From positions 1,984,001 to 2,048,000 of the forward strand of contig NZ_MASR01000001.1 of assembly GCF_001758195.1 (NCBI RefSeq): a stretch of 64,000 nucleotides of DNA, read 5' to 3'. This document shows, piece by piece, positions 17,173 through 25,657 of this stretch. The translations under genes and the position numbers were made by a program. Under the pieces are notes generated by a model. It made no database searches, was not told the origin of the DNA, and saw nothing but the letters and a program-made list of their open reading frames with translations. The stretch's first letter is position 1. Each line of letters begins with the position of its first letter. This DNA comes from Pseudohongiella acticola. GTDB taxonomy: Bacteria; Pseudomonadota; Gammaproteobacteria; Pseudomonadales; Pseudohongiellaceae.

Positions 17173-18706
17173 ATGTTTGAGGTCCTCGTTCTCAGCTTCG
17201 CTTTTTTTGCGGGCCTGTTGGTCAAGCAGATTGGGCTGCCCCCGCTGGTTGGTTTTTTGGCGGCCGGACGCCTTCGGCCCCGTACTCGGCCTGCCCGACA
17301 CGGCAGGCGATATTCTGCATTATGTTGCCCACCTCGGCGTTTTGATGCTGCTGTTCTCGGTGGGGCTGAAACTCAAGATCGGCCAGCTTGTTCAACCTCA
17401 GGTGATCGGCGGCGGCATGCTGCATTTTGCCATCACCGTGGGTATTTTTACCCCTGGCATTCACTTTTTCATGGAAGTGGACTGGAATACCGCCCTGTTG
17501 ATTGCCATGGCGCTGGGCTTTTCCAGTACGGTACTGGCGGCAAAAATTCTGGAGGGAAAGCGTGAAATCGCTGCCTTTCATGGCCGCGTTGCCATTGGCA
17601 TTCTTATCATTCAGGACATCGTTGCACTGGGCGTTATCGCGGCCTGGAGCGGAGAGACTCCGTCCATCTGGGCGCTGTGGATTCTGGGCCTGCCTTTGCT
17701 ACGACCGGTGCTGCACAAACTGCTCGACCTCAGTGGCCATGACGAGATCATGGTGCTGATGGGCATGGTGATGGCGCTGGTTATTGGCGGCTATGCATTC
17801 GAGGTGGTCGGTGTCAGCCCGGAGATCGGCGCGCTGCTGATGGGTGTGCTGCTGGCCAACCACAAGCGCGCCACTGAAATGTCGAACTCGCTGTGGAGCC
17901 TGAAGGAGATCTTCCTGGTGGGTTTCTTTCTGGAGATCGGCATGCAGGGCCTGCCCGATATGAGTGACGTGGCATTCGCCTTGATGTTTGCGCTTATTCT
18001 GCCGCTCAAGGGTCTGTTGTTCTTCTTTATCCTGATTCTGTTCCGGCTGCGCGCACGTAATGCCATGCTCGCCGGTTTGAGCCTGACCGCTTACAGTGAA
18101 TTTGGTCTGATTGTATCAGCAGCAGTGCTGCCCGAATGGATTGTGCCGCTGGCACTGACGGTGGCAATCTCATTTGTGATTGCCGCGCCATTGAACCGTT
18201 TTGCCCATCCGATGTTTACCCGCGTCGAACGCTACCTGGGCAAATTCGAACTCAAAAGCAAACACCCCGATGAAGAGCCGGCCGAGTTTGGCGATGCTCA
18301 GGTGCTGGTGCTGGGCATGGGGCGTACCGGCTCCGCAGCCTATGATTATTTGGCAGCCCACGGCAATTCTGTTATCGGGCTGGAGTCAGATCCTTACCGG
18401 GTTGCCGCACAGGTCGAAAAGGGGCGCAAGGTGCTCTACACCGATGCCGAGGACTCAAACTTCTGGCAGGGTGCCGATTTTTCCGGCATCCGTGCCGTTG
18501 TACTGGCAATGGACCTGGTAGACGCCAAGGTATTCGCCGCCCGTCAGTTACGGGCAAAAGGGTTCAAGGGGGCGGTGATCTCTCATGCACTGTATGAAGA
18601 CCACGTGGCCCGGATTGTTGAAGCAGGCGCCGACCAGACCTACCTGACCATGCAAGAGGCTGGCAAGGGCCTGGGCAAACATGTGCAATCGGCCCTGCTG
18701 CAATAA
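17173..18706 (+). CDS. CPA2 (Kef/YbaL-type) cation:proton antiporter with frameshift near the N-terminus
   Basis: The protein begins in one frame (ATG 17173, MFEVLVLSFAFFAGLLVKQI.. up to GFLAAG) and continues in the +1 frame from about 17267 (DAFGPVLGLPDTAG..), so a 2-base deletion or 1-base insertion lies near 17266-17270. The joined protein would be about 511 residues: a membrane domain of 11-12 helices with the Na+/H+ exchanger fold, then a cytoplasmic Rossmann TrkA-N domain starting at VLGMGRTGSAAYDYL (about residue 376). Family role is K+ or Na+ efflux coupled to protons, gated by nucleotide or glutathione. The rest is intact to the stop, so this is either a young mutation, an assembly error or a +1 frameshift site. 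Confidence 0.8.
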
Positions 18707-18760
18707 CAGTTCAAACTCTTGATGCGTCGCCATCGCTGTCTCTGCCACAAGGACCACAAT

Positions 18761-19963
18761 ATGAATTTGTTTTCAATAGTCCCCAGCTCAGTTGTTTTTA
18801 CGCTGCTGACAATTGCTTCCGTTGCCAACGCAGCCGAATCCCCCTACCCGCACGCTGACGAACCTATCGGCACCGTGCGGCAGGTCTACGATGGCAGGCT
18901 GTATCCCGATATTCAGGTAAACACCTTCCGCAACATTGATCGCCTGTTTCCCACCCGCACGGTGCCGCGTGGTGACGCTGTTTATCCGTTGCCGGTCAGC
19001 GACACGCCGCTGCAATCATTCTCCTACAGCGTTGATGGTCAGACCTATGATCTTTATGACGTGCTGTCCCTGAACCGGATCAGCGGCATGGTGATCATCC
19101 GTGACGGTGAAATTCTGTTTGAGAAATATTTGTTGGGCAATGATGCACGCACGCGCTGGATGTCGATGTCAGTAGTCAAATCGATCACAGCAACGCTGAT
19201 TGGCGCAGCCATACATGACGGCCATATCAATAGCATTGACGACCAGATTGTGGACTACCTTCCCCGCTTCGTCGGCACTGCCTACGATGGTGTCACCGTC
19301 CGGAACCTTTTACAGATGGCCTCGGGCGTCGCCTGGAACGAGACCTACACCGACCCGGCGTCTGACCGGAGGCGTATGCTGGAAGCACAGATCAGTGGAC
19401 AGCCCGGTGCCGTGCTGGACCTGATGGCTTCACTGCCGCGGGCGGCCGAGCCTGGGACGCGCTGGAACTACAGCACCGGTGAAACCCAGCTGGCCGGTGC
19501 GCTGGTGCAGGCAGCGACGGGCATGCCGGTGGCCGATTACCTGTCGCAAAAAATCTGGTCGAAGATGGGCATGGAAGCCGATGCCAACTGGTGGCTGCAA
19601 TCCCCCGATGGCCTGGAAGTGGGCGGCAGCGGTCTGTCCGCCACCCTGCGCGACTATGCCCGCTTTGGCATGTTCATGCTTAATGATGGCGTCATCAATG
19701 GTGAGCGCGTGCTGCCCGAAGGCTGGATGGCCACAGCAGGCGCCCCGAAAATAATTGGCGGCGAGCAGGTGGCTTACGGTTATATGTTGTGGCCGTTCCA
19801 CGAACAAAGCTACTCCGCGGTCGGCATATTTGGCCAGTACGTGTTTGTTGATCCGGACAAGAATCTGGTGGTTGCTATGTGGGGAGCGCAGCCCAAGCCG
19901 GTAGGCCGGGCGGGTCTGGACGAGGAGCGCTTCCTGGAGGCTTTGTCCGCCTTCTTTGAGTGA
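18761..19963 (+). CDS. Secreted serine hydrolase of the beta-lactamase class C-like family
   Basis: A 400-residue protein with a signal peptide (cleavage near ANA, residue 25). Catalytic SxxK is SVVK (about residue 138) within MSMSVVKSITATLIG, and the Tyr motif is YSTGE (about 236). Similar proteins are annotated as serine hydrolases or 6-aminohexanoate-dimer hydrolase-like esterases. ATG 18761 follows AAGGACC; the frame is open upstream to 18719 but lacks a ribosome site and would spoil the signal peptide. Third family member in the first 20 kb of this window. Confidence 0.85.
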   Translation: MNLFSIVPSSVVFTLLTIASVANAAESPYPHADEPIGTVRQVYDGRLYPDIQVNTFRNIDRLFPTRTVPRGDAVYPLPVSDTPLQSFSYSVDGQTYDLYDVLSLNRISGMVIIRDGEILFEKYLLGNDARTRWMSMSVVKSITATLIGAAIHDGHINSIDDQIVDYLPRFVGTAYDGVTVRNLLQMASGVAWNETYTDPASDRRRMLEAQISGQPGAVLDLMASLPRAAEPGTRWNYSTGETQLAGALVQAATGMPVADYLSQKIWSKMGMEADANWWLQSPDGLEVGGSGLSATLRDYARFGMFMLNDGVINGERVLPEGWMATAGAPKIIGGEQVAYGYMLWPFHEQSYSAVGIFGQYVFVDPDKNLVVAMWGAQPKPVGRAGLDEERFLEALSAFFE

Positions 19964-20044
19964 AAAACTATCTGTCGGCCTACATGATATGCTTTGCCTC
20001 TATTGAAGACTGTTGATCCACCTGAACTGTTGTAAGGATTCACC

Positions 20045-20695
20045 ATGAACAAAATACAGATAGATATTGTGTCAGACATCGCCTGCCCCTGGTGCGCCAT
20101 CGGTTACGCACGCCTTCAGCTCGCCATGGCTCAACTGGAGCCGGATTATGAATTCACGGTGCAATGGCATGCGTTTGAACTGAACCCCAACCATAGCGGC
20201 CAGGGCGAACCTATCCTGCCGGCATTGGCGAAGAAGTACGGCCGCAGCGAAGCTGAGATGCGCGAGGCACAGGCCAACATGATGGCGATTGCCAAAGATC
20301 TCGGCGTCAACTTCGAAAAACTGCAGGAACGCCTGACCGCCAATACCTTTGATGCCCACCGTCTGGTGAAATGGGCTGTAGACCATGACAAACAGACCGA
20401 GATGAAACAGGCCTTATTTGAGGCCTACTTTGGCGAAGCGAAGGATGTCTCCGACCCGACGGTGTTGCTGGAGTGCGTTAAATCGGTGGGACTGGATCCT
20501 GAGGCCGCCAGCGCAGTACTGGAATCGGGTCAGTTCACCACTGCGGTACGTGAAGATGAAGCCACGTACCAGAAGGCTGGTGTCAGCTCTGTGCCGGCCT
20601 TCATCATCAACAACAAGTACCTGATCTCTGGTGCGCAGGAACCTGAGGTGCTGGTGAAGGCGTTTCAGGATATCAGCGCGGAAGCCGTAGCCTGA
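20045..20695 (+). CDS. DsbA-family FrnE-like oxidoreductase
   Basis: A 216-residue cytoplasmic protein (no signal peptide) with a thioredoxin fold and helical insertion. The redox motif CPWC is at about residues 16-19 in DIACPWCAIGYARL, and the cis-Pro loop is GVSSVPAFII (about 178-187). FrnE-like proteins are disulfide oxidoreductases/isomerases acting in polyketide or stress pathways. The active-site form CPWC distinguishes it from the SPWC-type isomerases. TAAGGA lies upstream of the ATG. Confidence 0.88.
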   Translation: MNKIQIDIVSDIACPWCAIGYARLQLAMAQLEPDYEFTVQWHAFELNPNHSGQGEPILPALAKKYGRSEAEMREAQANMMAIAKDLGVNFEKLQERLTANTFDAHRLVKWAVDHDKQTEMKQALFEAYFGEAKDVSDPTVLLECVKSVGLDPEAASAVLESGQFTTAVREDEATYQKAGVSSVPAFIINNKYLISGAQEPEVLVKAFQDISAEAVA

Positions 20696-20740
20696 CCCAT
20701 TGCATAAACTGGAAAGCGCCTTTTACGGAGAGGTGGTGTT

Positions 20741-21031
20741 GTGCGGAAACGACTGATCCTGGCAGCTGTAATCATTGTCATTGTTGTTGCTACGGCGGCA
20801 ACTGCTTTTGTCTGGAATGAAGCGCGTAAAGAGATAAAATTTCTTTGCCCAAATTTTGCTCCAGGCGTCACGCAGCAAAGCGTTGTGACTCAACTCGATA
20901 CCGGCACTTTTCTGAGGTACCAGGTGACATCAACAAGAATTATTGCAGACAGCGCTTACAATGTCGGGCTTTACAGATGCGTCATTGAACTGGATGACAG
21001 TGCCCGGGTTATAGAAGCGAAGTATGATTGA
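20741..21031 (+). CDS. Small single-TM protein, 96 aa, unknown
   Basis: GTG start with GGAGAGG upstream. A basic N-terminus and one hydrophobic segment (about 5-25) point to a membrane anchor or uncleaved signal, followed by a 70-residue periplasmic domain with two Cys residues (FLCPNF and YRCVIEL) that could form a disulfide. No family recognised. Follows the FrnE-like gene by 45 bp in the same direction. Confidence 0.65.
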   Translation: MRKRLILAAVIIVIVVATAATAFVWNEARKEIKFLCPNFAPGVTQQSVVTQLDTGTFLRYQVTSTRIIADSAYNVGLYRCVIELDDSARVIEAKYD

Positions 21032-21085
21032 TATTTTCACCAAAACCGATATCATTTTTTTCATCATTCAAGAATGGGAGCCCGT

Positions 21086-21343
21086 ATGCTGGAGCTAAGA
21101 CCAAACTGTGAATGTTGTGATAAAGACCTGCCACCCGACGCAAGTGACGCAGTCATCTGTTCATTCGAATGCACTTTCTGTACCTCATGCGCATCCGGTA
21201 TTCTGAAAAACCGATGCCCCAACTGTGGCGGCAATTTCGTCTCGCGCCCGATTCGCCCTGATGCTGCGCTGGAGAAGAATCCGGCTTCTGCGAAACGAGT
21301 TTTTAAGGCTGAGGGCTGTCATGATCTTAAAACGCCGTATTAA
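21086..21343 (+). CDS. DUF1272 zinc-ribbon-like protein
   Basis: An 85-residue protein starting MLELRPNCECCDKDLPPDA, the DUF1272 signature. Eight or more Cys residues are spaced as in a treble-clef or double zinc ribbon (CECC, CSFECTFCTSC, CPNCGG). Function of the family is unknown. ATG 21086 with GGGAG upstream matches family starts better than ATG 21074. The C-terminal 25 residues are variable. Confidence 0.85.
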   Translation: MLELRPNCECCDKDLPPDASDAVICSFECTFCTSCASGILKNRCPNCGGNFVSRPIRPDAALEKNPASAKRVFKAEGCHDLKTPY

Positions 21344-21352
21344 ACAAAAATC

Positions 21353-21757
21353 ATGAACGGAATCGTCGATCTGGCAACGCTGTTAAAATCACTGGTACCT
21401 CAATTGGTGGACGGCGATTATGTATTCTGCAGCGTGTCCGGATCAATCAGTGACCATGCTTCGCTTGAACCTGTCGCGGCCATTCGGGAGCCCGAAGGGC
21501 TGACGTTGATTCTACCTGCTGCCGTTGCCGAGCGGGAGGGGTTCGACTTTAATCAGCGCTATCGACAAATTACACTGACAGTACACTCAAGCCTGGAGGC
21601 AGTGGGGCTGACTGCTGCGGTGTCGGCCGTGCTGGCAGACAGCAACATCCCTGCCAACATAGTGGCCGGTTATTATCATGATCATATATTTGTACCACGC
21701 GACAAAGCCGACAAGGCGCTGCAGATTCTGAACCGGCTGGGTGACAGTACTGAGTGA
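21353..21757 (+). CDS. ACT-domain protein
   Basis: A 134-residue protein with two ACT-like halves: YVFCSVSG..LTLILPAAVAER (about 24-62) and ITLTVHSSLEAVGLTAAVSAVLADSNIPANIVAGYYHDHIFVP (about 72-116). ACT domains bind amino acids and regulate metabolism; no partner enzyme is fused or adjacent. The second half, with YHDHIFVP, is the conserved core of stand-alone ACT_7-type proteins. It overlaps the ribosome site of the next gene. Confidence 0.75.
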   Translation: MNGIVDLATLLKSLVPQLVDGDYVFCSVSGSISDHASLEPVAAIREPEGLTLILPAAVAEREGFDFNQRYRQITLTVHSSLEAVGLTAAVSAVLADSNIPANIVAGYYHDHIFVPRDKADKALQILNRLGDSTE

Positions 21758-21770
21758 TAAGGAGGCTAAC

Positions 21771-22118
21771 ATGAATAGTCCAGTGACCCAGAACAGACAC
21801 GACACCCCGATAAGTTCGATCAGCCTGATTCTGGCGATCATCGCATTTGTACCAAGTGCGGCAACGTTTACACCAGCGATATTCCTGTCGGCGTTTGCGC
21901 TGGCGGGTGCTGTTATAGGCATGGTAGCGGGTGCAGTACGCCGGGGCATACTGACCATACTGGCGGTCTGCGGCACCGTTGTTGTCAGCCCACTTTCACC
22001 GACAGAGGCGTGGTTTTCGTCAGTGAGTGTTGAAGCCTGGATACTGGGCATGAGCACAGCATGGCTCGCGGTTGCAGGTGTTTTTTTGCTGCATTATTTA
22101 CTGAAGCGTAATAGCTGA
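21771..22118 (+). CDS. Small multi-TM membrane protein, 115 aa, unknown
   Basis: Three to four hydrophobic segments (about 18-34, 38-60, 68-82 and 92-110). A very strong AAGGAGG lies 6-7 nt before ATG 21771, which decides the start over 21741. No family recognised. It follows the ACT gene by 13 bp and is probably in the same transcript. Confidence 0.72.
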   Translation: MNSPVTQNRHDTPISSISLILAIIAFVPSAATFTPAIFLSAFALAGAVIGMVAGAVRRGILTILAVCGTVVVSPLSPTEAWFSSVSVEAWILGMSTAWLAVAGVFLLHYLLKRNS

Positions 22119-22152
22119 ATGAGTTCGCAAACTACATTGCCCGGAGATTGCA

Positions 22153-23082
22153 ATGACTGCAAAAACAAAAACCATGCTTATAGCAGGCTCTGTTGTCATC
22201 GCAGCGGGTGCCACGTTGCTGACATTCAACACGATGGACACAGCAAGGCATGAAGAGACGCCCGAGCAGGCCGACACGGTTGACACATTAGCCAGGGACC
22301 AGTCAACAGCTGACGCTAATCCAGCAAGGACAGAAACCGTCGGCGAGTCTGGCGACAACTCAGAATTGACTCAGAGCCAGATTGAAAGCACGCTCAGGGA
22401 AATCAGACAACGTCAGGGGCAGGAGCAGGCTGATTCCGCCATGAGCGACCTGGGCGAACTCATGGCGCGTTACGACAAAATGACACATACAGAGAAACGC
22501 GATCTGCTGACGGCCTATGCAACACATTTTCTCAGGAATGCGCAGTACGAAGACGCTCGCTATTTCTATGAACAGATTTTGCAGTTACCGGGCCTGGAGC
22601 AAACCAACCGGCTGGCCGTGCTACAGATGCTGGCTCGAATCGCGATGGCCGCTGAAGACTGGGAAGGTTTCATGGCATACAACGATCAGTACTTTGACGC
22701 TGGCGGCGGCTACAACTGGGTGGTCACCGGTCACATGATCAGAGCATTCAGTCAGCTGGGAAATTTCGACGCTGCTGGTGAGGCATTTCTGCTGCATTTC
22801 GAAACCGGGCTTCATCCTGAATATGACGGCAGCACCGAGCAATACCAGCGGCTCTACGGCAATAACGACTCAATTCCGCTGACGATGTCAGACAAAACCA
22901 GTGCATTGCTGTTGGCGCAAAAGATGACCGAACAATTTAATCAACCCGAGAACTGGTGGGTGCTCTCAGAGATATACAATCAGACTGGAGATGTCAGTAA
23001 TTATCAGCGGATCCTCGCAACTGCACGCGACAGGGGATTCGTCGACAGCGCGGGAAACTGGAATTACGAATCAGACCGGTAG
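22153..23082 (+). CDS. Membrane-anchored TPR-like helical protein, 309 aa
   Basis: One N-terminal TM segment (about 7-25), then an acidic Asp/Glu/Thr-rich linker (about 30-75), then a helical region (about 80-300) with tetratricopeptide-like pairs (NAQYEDARYFYEQILQLP, NRLAVLQMLARIAMAAEDWE, NWWVLSEIYNQTGDVSNYQ). It probably serves as a periplasmic scaffold. No catalytic motif is visible. Follows the small membrane protein gene by 34 bp. Confidence 0.72.
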   Translation: MTAKTKTMLIAGSVVIAAGATLLTFNTMDTARHEETPEQADTVDTLARDQSTADANPARTETVGESGDNSELTQSQIESTLREIRQRQGQEQADSAMSDLGELMARYDKMTHTEKRDLLTAYATHFLRNAQYEDARYFYEQILQLPGLEQTNRLAVLQMLARIAMAAEDWEGFMAYNDQYFDAGGGYNWVVTGHMIRAFSQLGNFDAAGEAFLLHFETGLHPEYDGSTEQYQRLYGNNDSIPLTMSDKTSALLLAQKMTEQFNQPENWWVLSEIYNQTGDVSNYQRILATARDRGFVDSAGNWNYESDR

Positions 23083-23224
23083 TGATCGTCGCTGTATGGT
23101 AACCGTCATGGCCAATACAGTATTCGCATCAATAGACGATTCCGCGTCTGCTTTCGCTGGACTAAAGCTGGAGCAGAGGATGTTGAGATCATTGATTATC
23201 ATTGGGAGTTAACGGGTGAAGGTC

Positions 23225-23449
23225 TTAACCTCGCTCAGAGTCATCAACAGATATGACTTCGTCGTCATTGAATATCTGTTCAATCGGCATGTTGAACAAT
23301 CGCGCGGCCCGGAACGCCAGCGGCAGGCTGGGATCAAACTTGCCTTTTTCGATGGCGTTGACCGTCTGGCGTGAGACCTGAAGGGCTTCCGCCAATTGCG
23401 CCTGGGTCCAGTCCCGTTCCGCACGCAGCACCTTCAGCCGGTTTTTCAT
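23225..23449 (-). CDS. XRE-family helix-turn-helix regulator
   Basis: A 74-residue protein with a single HTH: LRAERDWTQAQLAEALQVSRQTVNAIEKGKF covers helices 1-4 (about 8-38), typical of short Xre/YozG-like regulators. Its ATG overlaps the stop of the upstream membrane-protein gene (ATGA-type, 4 bp), so both are surely cotranslated. This pairing of a 70-residue XRE regulator with a small multi-TM protein is common; the regulator probably controls the pair. Confidence 0.87.
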   Translation of the reverse strand: MKNRLKVLRAERDWTQAQLAEALQVSRQTVNAIEKGKFDPSLPLAFRAARLFNMPIEQIFNDDEVISVDDSERG

Positions 23450-23862
23450 CGGAAACTCCAGACACGCCAGATCGTCGACGCCAGATAGGTTATCCCCATG
23501 ATCGCCACCAGATGGGCTATTTCTGCATCGAACGCGATCAGATCATAAGCATCCATCAGCGAGTACGGTACACTGACGATCAAACCCACTCCCAGCGTAA
23601 TACCCATCGCCTCCAGCGTGATTCGTTTATGCATTTCGTCGAGACTGGCGATGTGTTTTTTATTGGCAATCACCATGGCGACGCCCACCAGAACATTCAG
23701 GGCGACAGCGGCCAGGGTGATAGCAGTGTTCTCTGCCCAAAGGAATTTTGGTCCAAACGCCAGCACGGCGCAGGTCGCCACCCAGGTGCCAGTCCAGGCA
23801 GCCAGGGTGAGTGTCGTTGTTGCAACCCGTGATTCGTAGCTTTTATGTTGATCTGATGCCAT
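23446..23862 (-). CDS. Four-TM membrane protein paired with XRE regulator
   Basis: A 138-residue protein with four hydrophobic segments (about 15-38, 45-65, 88-105, 112-130) and a His/Lys-rich loop after helix 2 (NKKHIASLDEMHKR). No enzymatic motif. ATG 23862 with AGAGGA 7 nt upstream is chosen over a TTG at 23880. It is the first gene of a two-gene operon with the XRE regulator downstream; such membrane partners often look like DUF2178-type proteins, but I do not assign a family firmly. Confidence 0.78.
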   Translation of the reverse strand: MASDQHKSYESRVATTTLTLAAWTGTWVATCAVLAFGPKFLWAENTAITLAAVALNVLVGVAMVIANKKHIASLDEMHKRITLEAMGITLGVGLIVSVPYSLMDAYDLIAFDAEIAHLVAIMGITYLASTIWRVWSFR

Positions 23863-23894
23863 GTCGTTATCCTCTGCCAAAATGTCAAATAAAC

Positions 23895-23948
23895 TTTACA
23901 TAGTCACGATATTAGCCACTGAACGACATGTCAAGCTTAATTTACATA
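23895..23948 (-). promoter_or_regulatory. Promoter and paired repeat before the membrane/XRE operon
   Basis: On the minus strand a -35 TTGACA (23929-23934) stands 17 bp from a weak -10 TATCGT (23906-23911); an alternative TAATAT is at 23909-23914. The same 8-mer TTTACATA (plus-strand reading) occurs on both sides, at 23895-23902 and 23941-23948. The placement of two equal half-sites around the promoter suggests operators, perhaps for the XRE protein encoded in the operon. Confidence 0.45.
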
Positions 23949-23951
23949 AAG

Positions 23952-24146
23952 TTAAGCGTGATTGATTTTATGCCCATGCCGGCAGGCAAACGACTTCAAT
24001 TCCGGTTTACTCAGTGCTCCTGCCAGAATTTCGCTCTCGTCACCGATTTTTTGCGACACTGTCAGATCAGCTTCTGAATCCGATGCGCCGTCTTTGACTG
24101 CCTGCTCCCTGACATCATGAAGATGCGAATCAATTTCGACCACCAT
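23952..24146 (-). pseudogene. Probable gene remnant, 64 codons
   Basis: The frame has no ribosome site and reads EIDSHLHDVREQAVKDGASDSEADLTVSQKIGDESEILAGAL, which has the pattern of the short helical 'permease prefix'/HAAS-like domain (E-hydrophobic-H-hydrophobic..G.s..eA...v....GD...la..l). Such domains normally start longer membrane proteins; here nothing membrane-like follows. It is the only content I see between 23949 and 24248. Confidence 0.35.
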
Positions 24147-24250
24147 TATTATTACGTACGCAATCAGTTCCGTTCTAAGTGCGGCATACCAGGGAGTTCC
24201 AATGGGATCCAGACCATTGAACCTGGCATCGGTAAGACATTAATTTACTC

Positions 24251-24302
24251 AACCAGATGGTTGACAGTTAACCCGACATCGACTTAACATAACCATATGG
24301 TT
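24251..24302 (+). promoter_or_regulatory. Paired ArsR-type operators and promoter; leaderless start likely
   Basis: Two near-identical 12-bp inverted repeats AACCANATGGTT are found at 24251-24262 (N=G) and 24291-24302 (N=T), centre to centre 40 bp. Between them lies a promoter: -35 TTGACA (24261-24266), an 18-bp spacer and -10 TAACAT (24285-24290). Copy 2 contains the start codon of the arsR-type gene (ATG 24297), which is 7 bp after the -10 box, so the transcript would begin at or next to the A of ATG. The layout predicts autorepression by the encoded regulator. Confidence 0.6.
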
Positions 24303-24659
24303 GAACATAACACGACAACAACACATCAGCTGGACCGGATATTTCACGCCCTGTCTGACCCCACCCGGCGCGCCATGATACTCACGCTGAGTGAAGGCGA
24401 GCACAATATTCGCAGCCTGGCCGAACCCTTCAGCATGTCTTTTGCCGCCGCGTCCAAACACGTCAAGGTTCTGGAAAGCGCGGGGCTGATTGATCGCCGC
24501 GTGCAGGGCCGCTCACACTTCTGTCGGCTTCGGCCTGCCCGTCTTGCAGCCGCCAAACAGTGGCTGGCCTATTACGACCGATTCTGGACACAGCGGCTGG
24601 ACGACCTGGAAACACTGCTTACTCAAGACATTGAACGGGAGACAACTGCCGATGACTGA
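24297..24659 (+). CDS. ArsR-family transcriptional regulator
   Basis: A 120-residue winged-helix protein. The typical first helix IFHALSDPTRRAMILTLSEGE (about 15-35) and recognition helix region FAAASKHVKVLESAGLIDRR (about 50-69) are clear. It lacks the CxC metal motif of metal sensors, so it belongs to the metal-independent type often paired with SRPBCC genes. No Shine-Dalgarno is seen because the ATG lies inside an operator-like palindrome next to a -10 box; translation is probably leaderless. The stop overlaps the next gene's start (ATGACTGA). Confidence 0.9.
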   Translation: MVEHNTTTTHQLDRIFHALSDPTRRAMILTLSEGEHNIRSLAEPFSMSFAAASKHVKVLESAGLIDRRVQGRSHFCRLRPARLAAAKQWLAYYDRFWTQRLDDLETLLTQDIERETTADD

Positions 24660-25224
24660 TTCAAGTACACCCGATAACAATGGCACTCGCATCGCCACTG
24701 ACACCGTCCGTTTCGAACGCCTGCTGCCCGGCCCCATTGAGACGGTCTGGGCCTGGCTGACTGAATCCGATAAACGCGCGCTGTGGCTGGCCGGCGGTGC
24801 GCTGCCCGGGCGTGAAGGTGAGTATTTCCAGCTGAACTTCCGTCACGCCAGTCTGAGCCCGAAAAAAGCACCGGTACCGGAACATCTTTGCGCCATGGAA
24901 AACGGCGTCAGCACCACGCATTGCCTGCTGCAGTTTAACCCGCCATACCTATTGCAGATGAGCTGGGGTGAAAATGCTGAGGAAGCACCGTCAGAAGTGA
25001 CCATTGAGTTGAAAGCAGAAGGCGACCAGGTACGCCTTATTCTCACTCATTGCCTACTCAGTCATCGTGTGCTGGCAAGCGTTGCTGGTGGCTGGCATGC
25101 ACACCTGGCAATTATGACTGACAAATTCGCCGGCGTGATACCACCGTCGTTCTGGCCTTTGTATGAAACCGCGGAGAAGAACTACAGGCAGCGGTTCAAC
25201 GAGAGTCTGGACACCAACGATTAA
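24652..25224 (+). CDS. SRPBCC (AHSA1-like) domain protein
   Basis: A 190-residue START/Bet v1-type ligand-binding protein. The family opening VRFERLLPGPIETVWAWLTESDKRALWLAGG (about 17-47) and a C-terminal amphipathic helix with VLASVAGGWHAHLAIMTDKF (about 142-161) are visible. ATG 24652 overlaps the ArsR stop codon, giving tight coupling. The ArsR + SRPBCC pair is a widespread operon; ligand unknown. Confidence 0.88.
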   Translation: MTDSSTPDNNGTRIATDTVRFERLLPGPIETVWAWLTESDKRALWLAGGALPGREGEYFQLNFRHASLSPKKAPVPEHLCAMENGVSTTHCLLQFNPPYLLQMSWGENAEEAPSEVTIELKAEGDQVRLILTHCLLSHRVLASVAGGWHAHLAIMTDKFAGVIPPSFWPLYETAEKNYRQRFNESLDTND

Positions 25225-25256
25225 CGCGGAAGCAAGCCTGATATGGAGGAAGCACC

Positions 25257-25649
25257 ATGCACGACCTGTCTACCTGCCTGATGTTTGAAGGCAATGCAGA
25301 AGCTGCAATGACGCTATACCTGTCTCTGTTCAAAGACAGTGAAATACTGAACATTCAGCGTGCAGGCGCAGAAGGTCCAGGTACTGAGGGCAGTATTGTG
25401 TTTGCTGACATTCGGATTGGGTCGCATCGCCTGCGTTGTCTGGACAGTCCCGTGACTCACAAGTTCAGCTTTACACCGTCGACGTCACTGCTCGTCGATT
25501 GCCTTGATGAAGCCGAGCAACAGCGTCTGTATGATGTACTGGCCGACGGCGGTGAACTGTTGATGCCGTTGGACAATTACGGATTCAGCCAGCGTTACGC
25601 ATGGCTGAATGATCGTTATGGTGTATCCTGGCAACTTAACCTGCCGTAA
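25257..25649 (+). CDS. PhnB-like VOC-family protein
   Basis: A 130-residue protein of the PhnB-like/3-dmu-9_3-mt type: it begins LSTCLMFEGNAEAAMTLY (F-x-G-xAEAA, about 3-20), contains SLLVDCLDEAEQQRLYDVLADGGE (about 79-102) and ends DRYGVSWQLNLP (about 118-130). It is the third gene of the arsR operon, with GGAGGAAG before the ATG. Likely a small-molecule binding or enzymatic VOC protein; substrate unknown. Confidence 0.87.
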   Translation: MHDLSTCLMFEGNAEAAMTLYLSLFKDSEILNIQRAGAEGPGTEGSIVFADIRIGSHRLRCLDSPVTHKFSFTPSTSLLVDCLDEAEQQRLYDVLADGGELLMPLDNYGFSQRYAWLNDRYGVSWQLNLP

Positions 25650-25657
25650 CTTTTTTG

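Noticed and set aside
17250-17262. T TTT TTG slippery heptamer in the antiporter gene as a programmed -1 frameshift
   Set aside because: The downstream reading frame is +1, not -1, relative to the upstream frame, so slipping at this site would not join the two parts.
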